A stretch of 43,601 nt of DNA, from positions 1 through 43,601 of the IMG/VR virus record IMGVR_UViG_3300009285_003899; one strand, given 5' to 3'. Shown here one piece after another: positions 7,567-15,706 of the stretch. Under the pieces are notes generated by a model. That model ran no database searches and was not told where the DNA came from. It saw nothing but the letters and a program-made list of their open reading frames with translations. Numbering within the stretch: the stretch's first letter is position 1; every line of letters begins with the position of its first letter. Position numbers and translations under genes: made by a program. This stretch comes from a virus.

Positions 7567-9638
7567 TGGATAAGATAGTCGATACGAAGGATAAGGACAT
7601 ACCGAAGGACGATGCCATCATCCAGCAGGCGCTTGAGCGTTTCCAGAAGGCGGACCTCTACGAAATGGATAACCGCCTTGAAGCTCTGGACGACCTGCAG
7701 ATGCTTGCGGGGAGGAACCACTGGCCTGCAGATGTAGTAGCCAAGCGTACTGAAACTGGTCGTCCCATGCTCACCATCAACAAGCTGCCATCCTTTGCAG
7801 ACCAGGTGATCAACGACTCCCGGATGAATAAGATCGCAATCAAGGTGTCCCCCAATGGAGGCGGGTCTACCGTGGAGCTTTCGGAGACCATGGCTGGCCT
7901 CATCCGCAATATTGAGAATGTAAGTGACGCCGGGGTTGCATATCAGACCGCCTTCGAATCTGCGGTGAATAGTGGCTTTGGCTACTTCATGATCACCACG
8001 GAGTATGCGGACGATAGTAGCTTTGACCTTGACATCTTCATCCGCCGCATCAAGAATCAGTTTACCGTATACCTCGACCCAAACCACGAAGAGGCTGATG
8101 GGAGAGATATAAAATGGGCTTTCATCACTCGCATGGTGAATCGCAAGGAGTACGCAATCCTGTACCCCAAGGCGGACCCCATAACCCCCTTCTCCCAAGT
8201 GAACATCACCGAATTCACCAAGCCTTGGATTGGGGATGCTAAAGTGCGGGTGGCAGAGTATTGGGTGAAGGAGCCTGCGGGGGAAAAGGAAATACTTCTG
8301 CTGAGTGATGGGCGCGTAGTGGATGGGGAGGAGTGGGAGTCCATTGCGGACGACCTCAAGGCTGCTGAAAAGACGATACACCTCGCCCCTTCTCCGGAAG
8401 ATCCCAACGTCCCAGTTGAAGTAGAAGGACCAGCCCCTGAGGGCAGCGGATACCCGGAGACCATACTCAACCCCGCACCCACCATTATGCGTAGTCGTAC
8501 CGTGGAGGTCAGCCACATAATGCAGTACCTCCTCGATGCGGAGAAGATCATCAGCCGCACGGAGTGGCCGGGACGTTACATCCCCATTATCCCCGTATGG
8601 GGTAAGGAGATAATCATTGATGAGATCCGCTACCTCCGTGGAGTCATCCGTAATGCGAAGGATCCACAGCGCATGTACAACTACTTCCGCACTGCAGCGG
8701 CGGAAACTGTAGCCCTCGCCCCCAAAGCTCCCTACCTTGTGGAAGAGGGGCAGATCGAGGGCCATGAGGAGGAGTGGGATTCCATTGGGGAGTCCAATCA
8801 GCCCTACATAGTATATAAGCACGTACCCAACGTGGACCGGCCACGTCGTGAGGTGGTGACGCAGACCGCCATCGGGGAGATTACTGAGTCCAACCTCGCC
8901 AACGACGAGATGAAGGCCACTACCAGCCTCTTTGACGCCTCCCTGGGGCAACGATCCAATGAGACCAGCGGACGCGCCATCCTCGCTCGTCAGCGTGAAG
9001 GTGATGTGGCCAATTTCCTCTTTCACGACAATCTCCGCAGGGCAGTGAAGTGTGCGGGTGACATGCTCATTGACTTGATCCCCAAGGTATACGACACTGA
9101 GAGGCAGGTGACGATACTCAACGTGGATGGTACGGAGAAATTTGTCACTGTAAATCAGGAGGTGACGGATGCAGCCACAGGCCGCAAGGTCGTGGTCAAT
9201 GACCTCTCTCTGGGCAAGTATAAGATCACTGCCACCAGTGGACCCTCCTACACCACCAAGCGAGTGGAAGCTGCAGAATCCATGCTCAATTTCGTGCAGA
9301 CAGCCCCCGACACTGCAAAATTTATGGTGGACCTGATCGCGGAGAATATGGATTGGCCGGGAGCGCAGAAGATCTCCAAACGCTTCAAGAAGCTCCTACC
9401 CCCCGACATTGATGATGAGGGACCCCCGAAACCGCCGCAACCCTCCATGGAGGATATAATTAATCAACTCAAAGCCCAGGGTATAGAGCTTGGGAATGAG
9501 ATAAAGAAGTTGAAGATAGTAACGGATCGCCGCAACCTTGAGGGGCGAGATGCAAGCCTCGTACAGGCTGGGGCACAGGGCGTAATGGATCTTATGAGAG
9601 GAGGTGGTGAGGGTGGCGCGAGTGGAACCCCGGCTTAG
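7566..9638 (+). CDS. portal protein, P22-like
   Basis: This 690-residue protein forms the dodecameric ring at the capsid vertex through which DNA passes. The N-terminal region (ERFQKADLYEMDNRLEALDD, then GRPMLTINKLPSFADQVI) and the following YFMITTEYADDSSFDLDIFI stretch have the sequence character of P22-type portals, and the length is close to P22 gp1 (725). The C-terminal 100 residues are helical (barrel-like) with a Pro-rich break (PPKPPQPS). It is followed, as in P22, by the scaffold and coat genes, with one small gene between. The start overlaps the upstream stop at 7566. Confidence 0.88.
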   Translation: MDKIVDTKDKDIPKDDAIIQQALERFQKADLYEMDNRLEALDDLQMLAGRNHWPADVVAKRTETGRPMLTINKLPSFADQVINDSRMNKIAIKVSPNGGGSTVELSETMAGLIRNIENVSDAGVAYQTAFESAVNSGFGYFMITTEYADDSSFDLDIFIRRIKNQFTVYLDPNHEEADGRDIKWAFITRMVNRKEYAILYPKADPITPFSQVNITEFTKPWIGDAKVRVAEYWVKEPAGEKEILLLSDGRVVDGEEWESIADDLKAAEKTIHLAPSPEDPNVPVEVEGPAPEGSGYPETILNPAPTIMRSRTVEVSHIMQYLLDAEKIISRTEWPGRYIPIIPVWGKEIIIDEIRYLRGVIRNAKDPQRMYNYFRTAAAETVALAPKAPYLVEEGQIEGHEEEWDSIGESNQPYIVYKHVPNVDRPRREVVTQTAIGEITESNLANDEMKATTSLFDASLGQRSNETSGRAILARQREGDVANFLFHDNLRRAVKCAGDMLIDLIPKVYDTERQVTILNVDGTEKFVTVNQEVTDAATGRKVVVNDLSLGKYKITATSGPSYTTKRVEAAESMLNFVQTAPDTAKFMVDLIAENMDWPGAQKISKRFKKLLPPDIDDEGPPKPPQPSMEDIINQLKAQGIELGNEIKKLKIVTDRRNLEGRDASLVQAGAQGVMDLMRGGGEGGASGTPA

Positions 9639-9795
9639 GGAGGGGGATATAGAGGCCCTACGACGCAAGATGAAATTAGAAGGTCGTCCCATTAAGAGTA
9701 ATGCACTTGTGGATGATCACGTCTGGACTCATTACAAGGTCCAGAAGGGTAAAGTGGAAATAGAGGATGTATATGATGACCGTACAGAAGCATAA
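9613..9795 (+). CDS. small hypothetical protein between portal and scaffold
   Basis: This protein of about 60 residues starts from GTG 9613, with the Shine-Dalgarno GAGAGGAGG ending 8 nt upstream inside the portal gene; a GTG at 9604 is also in frame but too close to it. It has a basic N-terminal helix and an acidic C-terminus (VEIEDVYDDRTEA). No family is recognised. Confidence 0.5.
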   Translation: MARVEPRLREGDIEALRRKMKLEGRPIKSNALVDDHVWTHYKVQKGKVEIEDVYDDRTEA

Positions 9796-9801
9796 CGCCT
9801 A

Positions 9802-9819
9802 CCGATGGGTTATCATCGG
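9802..9819 (+). repeat. short hairpin ahead of the scaffold gene
   Basis: CCGATG pairs with CATCGG across a 6-nt loop, 37 nt upstream of the scaffold start. There is no T-run, so a processing or spacer role is more likely than termination. Stretch 9796-9855 otherwise holds only the AAGGAGG ribosome binding site of the scaffold gene. Confidence 0.3.
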
Positions 9820-9855
9820 GTAAAATCCGGCCAATTGCCGCACAAGGAGGATGAT

Positions 9856-10683
9856 ATGGCTTTCGACGACAAGGGAAATTTGATTGAAGGGAGTGAAGGT
9901 GACGTAACCCCACCGGCTGGGGAAGCAGCCGCACCAGCGGAAGATGCAGGATCGCTACCTGCCGAGGATGATGCACTCGCAGCCGACGCCGAGGATGCCG
10001 GGGACGATGCCGGAAAGAAGAAAGGTGGAGTGGCCAAACGCATCAGCGAATTGACAACCGCAAGACGGACTGCAGAGCGGGATGCAGCGTACTGGAGGGG
10101 GGTCGCGGAGGGTGCTCGTACCGTCCCCGTAGCTCAGGGGACGCCTCAAGCCGACCCGGACGCCCAGGAGCTTGACCCGAACGACTTCGATTCAGACGCG
10201 GAGTATCTGAAGGCCAAGTCTGGCCAGATCGAACGCCGTCTGGAGCGCAAGTTTGCAGCCAGGATTCACTCTGGAGAGGAGACGCAGACTGTTGCCGTCA
10301 TTAAGACCTCTACGGAGAAAGCAAGGGCGAAATATACCGACTTTGATGTAGTAGCGAAGAATCCTGCAGTGCCCATTACCCGCGAAATGTTCGAAGCGGC
10401 TGTGGGGGAAAGTTTGGGGGAAGTCCTTTACTTCCTGGGGAAGAATCCGGACGTTGCGGATCGCATTTCCCACCTGCCCCCCGTACAGCAGGCTAAGGAA
10501 ATTGGAAAAATCGAGGACCGGTTGAGTGCAGCACCGGCACACAAAGCAACCAACGCGCCGAAACCCCCTGCGAGAGTGGGAGGGGGCGGGTCATCTCCGG
10601 CGAGACCGGATGGGCAGAAGATTCGCGCCGAACTCCATGCTGAGTGGGAGGCTAATCGACGCAAAAGATTAGGAGTAAAGTAA
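9856..10683 (+). CDS. scaffolding protein, P22-like position
   Basis: This is a 275-residue acidic, largely helical protein. Ala/Glu/Asp-rich disordered N-terminus (residues 1-55), helices with ERKFA-type heptads in the middle, and a basic helical C-terminus (RAELHAEWEANRRKRLGVK) fit a scaffolding protein, in which the basic C-terminal helices bind the coat protein. ATG 9856 is chosen because AAGGAGG (9844-9850) ends 5 nt upstream; an earlier in-frame ATG at 9805 has no ribosome binding site. It acts inside the prohead and is released before packaging. Position directly upstream of the coat gene is the strongest evidence. Confidence 0.8.
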   Translation: MAFDDKGNLIEGSEGDVTPPAGEAAAPAEDAGSLPAEDDALAADAEDAGDDAGKKKGGVAKRISELTTARRTAERDAAYWRGVAEGARTVPVAQGTPQADPDAQELDPNDFDSDAEYLKAKSGQIERRLERKFAARIHSGEETQTVAVIKTSTEKARAKYTDFDVVAKNPAVPITREMFEAAVGESLGEVLYFLGKNPDVADRISHLPPVQQAKEIGKIEDRLSAAPAHKATNAPKPPARVGGGGSSPARPDGQKIRAELHAEWEANRRKRLGVK

Positions 10684-10684
10684 A

Positions 10685-11935
10685 ATGGCTGATGTCTTTT
10701 TAACTCATACGATGATAGCGGAACGTGCCCTCTTTGATCTGGTAAACTCCCTTGCCTTGGGGGCGCACGTGTACAAGGGGTATAACACGGAATTTACCAC
10801 GGTGGGTAGATTCAAGAAGGGAGCGTCCGTCAGCATCATGCTCCCCAACAAATTCCGGGTAAAAGACGGAGCTACCATGGACCCGGTAGATGTACAGGAG
10901 CGATCAGTTTCCATCTCAGTGGACAAACATAAACATGTGGCCCTCGACTTTCTGGAGACGGATCTCACCCTCAAGATCGAGGATTACGCGAAGAAGTATA
11001 CCATCCCGGCCACCAATGCGCTGGGCAACTACGTGGACTATGACGGCCTGGGCGAATATGTGAATGTATACAATCTCGTGGGGACTCCCGGCACCCTTCC
11101 GTCCACCTTCGCAGTGCTTGCGGAAGCGGCTACCCGGTTTGCCAATGAAGCAATCCCGGAGGAAGAGAGAGTGGCAATCTGCTCACCCAAGTCTCTGTGG
11201 AGAGGATTTGCAGATGGGGAATTGAAGGGGATCTTCAATCCCGGCATGGTAGAGACCTTGATCAAGAAGGGGTTTGTGGGGAGATATGCCCTCATGGATT
11301 TCTTCCAGGATCAGAACGTGCGAAATCACACGGTAGGTACATGGGATGCGGGGTCCACAGGGGTAATGAATGGAGCTACGGCGGAGGGCGCTACCAGCCT
11401 CGTCACCAATGGCTGGGCAGCATCTACCGTCATTCTCCAGGCAGGTGACGTCTTCACCATCGCTGCCGTCTATGGAGTGAACCCCGTCAGCGGTCAGGTG
11501 TGGGAGGGGAACGAACTTCGCCAGTTCGTGGCCACGGCACAGGTAACTTCTGATGGAGCGGGTGCTGCCACCATTCCCATTGCCCCCAAAATCTACTCCA
11601 GTGCGGCAGCTGAGGACTACCTCCCATACCAGACGGTAGTTACCCTCCCGCAGAATGGTGCAGCCCTCACGGTAGTGGGGTCAGATGCAGGGGTCTATCC
11701 GCAGAATTTGCTCATCCATCCCAACGCAATGGCCCTGACGATGGTTCCGTTCGTGAAGCCGAAGTCTGCAGGGCAGAGCGTGATGTGGGGGCAGGCGTCC
11801 GACAAACTGCTGGGCCTCAGCATCACAGTGGCAACGGCATTCAGTCTCTCCAATTACCGGGAGGACACGAGGTTCGACATCCTGTATGGGTGGGATACCC
11901 CCCAGCCGGAGTACGCAATCCGGTTGACGGCGTAA
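10685..11935 (+). CDS. major coat protein, P22 gp5-like
   Basis: This 416-residue protein (P22 gp5 has 430) builds the icosahedral head. It has the P22-type N-terminal HK97-fold region (LVNSLALGAHVYKG, then FKKGASVSIMLPNKF, VSISVDKHKHVALDF), a segment ALMDFFQDQNVRNHTVGTWD in which the QNV-x-x-HTVG stretch is characteristic of P22-like coats, and a variable beta-rich insertion (about residues 225-330). The C-terminus includes SNYREDTRFDILYG as in that family. A short 5-nt-type ribosome binding site (AGGAG) is present. It should be one of the most highly produced proteins. Confidence 0.9.
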   Translation: MADVFLTHTMIAERALFDLVNSLALGAHVYKGYNTEFTTVGRFKKGASVSIMLPNKFRVKDGATMDPVDVQERSVSISVDKHKHVALDFLETDLTLKIEDYAKKYTIPATNALGNYVDYDGLGEYVNVYNLVGTPGTLPSTFAVLAEAATRFANEAIPEEERVAICSPKSLWRGFADGELKGIFNPGMVETLIKKGFVGRYALMDFFQDQNVRNHTVGTWDAGSTGVMNGATAEGATSLVTNGWAASTVILQAGDVFTIAAVYGVNPVSGQVWEGNELRQFVATAQVTSDGAGAATIPIAPKIYSSAAAEDYLPYQTVVTLPQNGAALTVVGSDAGVYPQNLLIHPNAMALTMVPFVKPKSAGQSVMWGQASDKLLGLSITVATAFSLSNYREDTRFDILYGWDTPQPEYAIRLTA

Positions 11936-11940
11936 GTTAA

Positions 11941-11969
11941 TTGACAATGTAAGGCGGAAATGGTATAAT
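11941..11969 (+). promoter_or_regulatory. consensus sigma70 promoter after the coat gene
   Basis: TTGACA (11941-11946), 17-bp spacer, TATAAT (11964-11969): both hexamers are perfect and the spacing is optimal. The predicted start is A11976. It lies in the 89-bp gap between the coat gene and the exported beta-repeat protein, so that protein and everything downstream can be expressed independently of the upstream late transcript. Confidence 0.85.
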
Positions 11970-11975
11970 ACAATT

Positions 11976-11997
11976 AGGGGTCCCAATCGGGACCCCT
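11976..11997 (+). promoter_or_regulatory. 5'-terminal mRNA hairpin (or coat-operon terminator)
   Basis: AGGGGTCCC and GGGACCCCT form a perfect 9-bp stem with a 4-nt loop (AATC). The stem begins exactly at the predicted +1 of the promoter at 11941, so the new transcript would start inside a closed stem, which is known to protect mRNA 5' ends from decay. There is no T-run after it, so intrinsic termination of the coat transcript is less likely. AAAGGAG follows for the next gene. Confidence 0.65.
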
Positions 11998-12024
11998 GGC
12001 CACTAATACAAAGGAGTACGACAT

Positions 12025-14394
12025 ATGAAAAAGTCACTTTCAATTTTCCTAATCCTCGCCTTGCTATGGGGGGCTACAGCCTCATTTGCCGGGATGGAGG
12101 ATCGATTCTCCGCTATAGAATTGGAGAAGATGCCCAATAATAGAATAAAGATGCCGGAAGTAACTGCCCCTACCGGCAATCCCCCATCTAACTACGGGTG
12201 GATTTACGTCAAGGACCTGGTAGGTACTTCGGCTTTGTATTTTGAGAACGATGCCGGGTCAGTGGTGCAGTTAGGGACCGGAGCGACTCCAACGATGGAT
12301 ACCGTCGCGGACCCGGCAGCGGACGTTACGCTTGCCTATGGTGATAATGAGACTGCCATCTATACTTTCGCCGACACCAATGAGGACATGTTCAACATCC
12401 AGGGTATAGGCGCGTTTGGGGATGTTTCGGTCGTCAGGATAGAACAGATCACCGGCAACCCGACCGACGGTACTGTACTTGAGGTGGTTGCGGCGGATGC
12501 GAACGTTGATCCTCTGGTTGTGTCGGCCAGCGGTAAAGCCAATGCCCTGGTTGTCGGTCAGAATACAGGGGTAGTGACAATTGCCGGGGTAGCTGAGGCG
12601 ACTGCCGCACTGGTCATTACTGCAGGGGACATTACCATTACCGATGGCGACCTTAATGTAACGGCTGGGGACGCCACTTTCGGTGAAGACGTAACCATAA
12701 CCGGAACCCTAAGTGCCGGTACGATCTTAATGGATGCTGTTACCGCTGCTACTGGCGGAGCGACCTTGGCACTAAATGGCGATGGAGTAGGTGGAGTTAA
12801 TATTGGTGCTACCAGCACTGGAGGAATCACCCTTAGCCGGGCAACCACCATGGCTGATGGTGTAGACTTTACGGTTGGAGAGGGAGTCCTGACTGTTGAT
12901 AATGACCAGGTGAATGAAACTGCCCTTGTCATTACCAGTGACGCTACCACTACCGGGGGTGCAATTGGGATCACTTCAGCGGTGACTACGGCCAGCGGTA
13001 AGGCAATCAGCGTTACAGCAGATGCCGTTACAACCGGCGACCTGCTCTACCTTGAGTCCAGTGCAGCCGGGATGACCACAGGGAATTTCATCAACGCCTT
13101 TAATGGTGCCGCTACTGTCTTCGAAGTAGGGTTGTATGGAGCCACCACAATCGCGGGTAATGCGGCCACCGATATTGTCACCATTACTGCAGGCAACCTG
13201 CAGATGACAAATGGCGACATCGATCTTGATGAAGGCAAACTTGAAATAGATACAGTAACAAATGAATCAAGCTACATCAAACGAAATCAAGGAACCACGA
13301 CAACTCCGGTACTTGAACTTGAAGAAACCGCCGCCGCCGCTGATAACCCGGTCCTGCTTATTGACCAGAACGCGACCGCTGCCGCGTCCTATGGACTCGA
13401 AATTGACACTGCTGGCGGCACTGCCATATTCGCAAATCTGGAGGCTGCAACCGGGGACGGCATCACATTCAGCACCCCAGCGGCATACACGGGGCAGTTG
13501 ATAGCTGTAAATGATACACTGGTGGGTACGAGTGGTGAGGGACTCATTGACATCAAGACGACTGCGAACCTTGCAGACGGGGCTACTTTGGTCCGGTTGG
13601 ACTTCGATACCGGCACGATGGCGGGAGCGCATGACGGGTTCATGCTGTCGGTGGATGATGACAGTGTGGCGGTGGGTACATCCTATGCCGTCCTCATCGA
13701 CTCTGCCAGCAATGAAGCCCTGCATGTAGCGACTGGAGTCTCCCTGTTTGACGAAACGGCCACCTTTACCGCCGGAGTACAGTTGAATGGGGATTTGGCT
13801 TTTGATGCCTCGGCCAATACGGAGGAAGTGAGCATCGAGACTACCGCAACCGACTTTGCTGCCGGGTCCGGCCTCGTGCAGATCCACGGGGATCATGCGG
13901 GGAATACAAACGACATGGCTCTGCTCCGGTTAGTGTACCAGGCCAACGGCGATGCGCAGGATACGTTTATTGAAGCTGTAGACAACTCCACGGGGGCTGC
14001 CGGTAATGGCGATTCGATGTTCAAAGTTGCTTCCGGGGGTGCTGTTACCATGGCCGGGAGTTTAACGGTAGGGGCAACCATCATCAATACCCCTGCCACC
14101 TTCGCTTTTACAACCGAAGGGGACATTACCATTGCATCAAGCATCGTTCTGTTAGATGGCGACAACGATGCGGATAATGACACAATCGATCTGCAGAACG
14201 GCACTACCGCTGGCCAAGTGCTGATAATGATAGCGGCAGTTGAGATTGACGCAGACGACACTTGCACGATCAATTATGGCGACACGACCTGCACCAACTG
14301 CCCGGCGACGGCTTTTGACAAGGTGGGCGAAAGTGTCACTCTGATATGGACCGGGGCAACGTGGGTAGTGACGGCACTTAATAGCAGCTTATAA
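12025..14394 (+). CDS. large exported beta-repeat protein
   Basis: This 789-residue protein begins with a Sec signal peptide (MKKSLSIFLILALLWGATASFAG). The rest is highly repetitive, rich in Ala, Thr, Gly and Asp with many short strands of the forms ITAGDITITDGDLNVTAGD and TTGDLLYLESSA, typical of elongated beta-solenoid or fibre proteins. The last 60 residues contain four cysteines (DDTCTINYGDTTCTNCPATA) and end VTLIWTGATWVVTA. It has its own consensus promoter and a strong ribosome binding site (AAAGGAG). A surface fibre, a decoration protein or a secreted host-cell protein are all possible; the signal peptide argues for export. No enzyme motif was seen. Confidence 0.65.
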   Translation: MKKSLSIFLILALLWGATASFAGMEDRFSAIELEKMPNNRIKMPEVTAPTGNPPSNYGWIYVKDLVGTSALYFENDAGSVVQLGTGATPTMDTVADPAADVTLAYGDNETAIYTFADTNEDMFNIQGIGAFGDVSVVRIEQITGNPTDGTVLEVVAADANVDPLVVSASGKANALVVGQNTGVVTIAGVAEATAALVITAGDITITDGDLNVTAGDATFGEDVTITGTLSAGTILMDAVTAATGGATLALNGDGVGGVNIGATSTGGITLSRATTMADGVDFTVGEGVLTVDNDQVNETALVITSDATTTGGAIGITSAVTTASGKAISVTADAVTTGDLLYLESSAAGMTTGNFINAFNGAATVFEVGLYGATTIAGNAATDIVTITAGNLQMTNGDIDLDEGKLEIDTVTNESSYIKRNQGTTTTPVLELEETAAAADNPVLLIDQNATAAASYGLEIDTAGGTAIFANLEAATGDGITFSTPAAYTGQLIAVNDTLVGTSGEGLIDIKTTANLADGATLVRLDFDTGTMAGAHDGFMLSVDDDSVAVGTSYAVLIDSASNEALHVATGVSLFDETATFTAGVQLNGDLAFDASANTEEVSIETTATDFAAGSGLVQIHGDHAGNTNDMALLRLVYQANGDAQDTFIEAVDNSTGAAGNGDSMFKVASGGAVTMAGSLTVGATIINTPATFAFTTEGDITIASSIVLLDGDNDADNDTIDLQNGTTAGQVLIMIAAVEIDADDTCTINYGDTTCTNCPATAFDKVGESVTLIWTGATWVVTALNSSL

Positions 14395-14400
14395 TCATCG

Positions 14401-14458
14401 CGGCGCACCATCGTTCTTTCTGCACTGGATCGTGCAACTCGTGTGCGCTGGTGCGTCG
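14401..14458. repeat. structured intergenic element with 24-bp match to the purZ leader
   Basis: The gap 14395-14494 contains an outer stem (14401-14410 with 14449-14458, 10 bp including one G-U) enclosing an inner hairpin (TGCAC/GTGCA, 6-nt loop). Bases 14414-14437 are an exact reverse complement of 37183-37206 in the leader of the PurZ operon, and the flanking GGTGCGTC matches GACGCACC-type sequence there too. There is no T-run. The rest of the gap holds the ribosome binding site GAGGAGGG for the next gene. Confidence 0.6.
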
Positions 14459-14494
14459 TGACAACTTGCGCTGAGGCGCTTAGAGGAGGGTATA

Positions 14495-14806
14495 ATGGGC
14501 AAAGTTAATTACTACAGACTGGCTCCGACGTGGTTATGCAAAGCCAGTGGGGAAAAGAAGTTATTCATGACTCAGGCCGAAGTGGATAAAGCCTGGGACG
14601 AGGGGTGGTATGGACCCCCCTGGTCGAGTCCGGAAGAGGAGAATCCGCTCCTATCTACGTTTGAGTGGCCTTCAAAGCAAGCCCTGAAGGATGCAGCTGC
14701 AGTGGACTCCCGGTATGGGGGGTTCGAGGTCAATCTCAAGGACAACGTGGAAACCATAATGAGCAAACTCGCGGCCTTTGAGGAGAGTATGGGCAAGGGG
14801 GAATGA
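14495..14806 (+). CDS. hypothetical protein upstream of the gp4-like gene
   Basis: This is a 103-residue soluble protein. The N-terminus NYYRLAPTWLCKASGEKKLFMTQAEVDKAWDEGWYGPP suggests a small alpha/beta domain, and the C-terminus is a helix (VETIMSKLAAFEESMGKG). AGAGGAGGG precedes ATG 14495 by about 7 nt. The stop overlaps the next start (ATGA). A head-completion role is possible from position only. Confidence 0.6.
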   Translation: MGKVNYYRLAPTWLCKASGEKKLFMTQAEVDKAWDEGWYGPPWSSPEEENPLLSTFEWPSKQALKDAAAVDSRYGGFEVNLKDNVETIMSKLAAFEESMGKGE

Positions 14807-15525
14807 TGGATTACAGTGCCAACGATCTAATCAAGGAGTCTATGGAGGAAGCTCGCATCATAGCTCCAGGAGAGGCAATACCTGCGGGGAAGTCCGCTGC
14901 CGCATACAAGAAGCTCAACGGATTGCTGGAGTCATGGTCCCTGGAGAAGTTGATGGTAGTTGCCGATGTACAGGAGTCATTTCCCCTCGTCGTTGGCGAC
15001 GCGGACTACTCATACGGGGCGAGCGGTAACTTCAACTCCGCTCGTCCCCTTGAGATTCGCAATCAGTCGTTCATCCGGTCTGGGGATATGGACTACCCCG
15101 TGACGGTGTATGCCCTCGACATGTATCGGAGGATATGCAACAAGTCCGGTAGTGGGAGGCCCAGCCTCATGGCGTATCACCCCACTTATCCGTTGGGAAT
15201 GGTATACCTGTGGCCTACTCCGGAGTCCACAGATCGGCTGTACATGCTGGTAGTGAAGACTCTGGACGCCTTCACGGACCTTACTACGGCTGTGGGTCTT
15301 GCCCCTGGATACTCCAGGGCCATCATCACCAACTTTGCCGTGGAACTGTGCAATGGGTATGGGAAGAAAGTGTCGAAGGAATTGGCCTTCGTCGCAGAGC
15401 AGTCCAAACGGAGTATAAAGTCTGCCAACTCCGTCCCCCGCAAGAGGGCTGTAGCTCGCGAACTGGCGAGCATGGTAGGAGGGGGAAGTGGGGGAGATAT
15501 AAACAGCGGACCATGGGGGGTGTAA
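14803..15525 (+). CDS. head-to-tail adaptor, P22 gp4-like
   Basis: This 240-residue protein matches the P22 tail accessory factor gp4 family in layout: an N-terminal helix (DLIKESMEEARIIAPGEAIPAGK), a central AYKKLNGLLESWSLEKLMV segment, a stretch with SGRPSLMAYHPTYPLGMVYLWPTP, and a C-terminal helix containing FAVELCNGYGKKVSKELA. gp4 binds the portal after packaging, closes the head and recruits gp10. P22 gp4 has 166 residues, so this one is longer. The gp10-like gene two positions downstream supports the assignment. Confidence 0.8.
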   Translation: MMDYSANDLIKESMEEARIIAPGEAIPAGKSAAAYKKLNGLLESWSLEKLMVVADVQESFPLVVGDADYSYGASGNFNSARPLEIRNQSFIRSGDMDYPVTVYALDMYRRICNKSGSGRPSLMAYHPTYPLGMVYLWPTPESTDRLYMLVVKTLDAFTDLTTAVGLAPGYSRAIITNFAVELCNGYGKKVSKELAFVAEQSKRSIKSANSVPRKRAVARELASMVGGGSGGDINSGPWGV

Positions 15526-15526
15526 C

Positions 15527-15706
15527 ATGGCATCAGACCGACCGGTTAGCAAGTATACGGAGCCAAAGAGCGTCACAATCGAGAAGGTACACAATGGGTA
15601 CTTAGTCTCCCACCATTGGGATATGGGGTGCTCCAAGGGTGTGGCCAGGGACTTCAAAGAGGCTCAGGAGATGGCTCGAAAGATATTGGAGGGGAAGAAG
15701 AAATGA
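15527..15706 (+). CDS. small hypothetical protein between the gp4- and gp10-like genes
   Basis: This 59-residue protein includes VTIEKVHNGYLVSHHWD, then a helix KEAQEMARKILEGKKK. It starts 1 nt after the gp4-like stop and its own stop overlaps ATG 15703 of the next gene (ATGA). No family is recognised; the layout (a beta strand pair plus a helix) resembles small phage proteins of unknown function that often sit in late operons. Confidence 0.6.
   Translation: MASDRPVSKYTEPKSVTIEKVHNGYLVSHHWDMGCSKGVARDFKEAQEMARKILEGKKK

Noticed and set aside
7536-9026. 496-residue reading frame on the - strand opposite the portal gene
   Set aside because: It is an antisense shadow of a well-supported portal gene; no ribosome binding site or family features, and it does not fit the + strand operon.
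11976-11997. Classical intrinsic terminator after the coat gene
   Set aside because: The stem is perfect but is followed by GGCC, not by a T-run, and its start coincides with a consensus promoter's +1.
14414-14437. sigma54 promoter at the 24-bp element
   Set aside because: It contains TTGCACG and TGCA but the spacing between the two blocks is 2 nt too long and the GG of the -24 box is missing.
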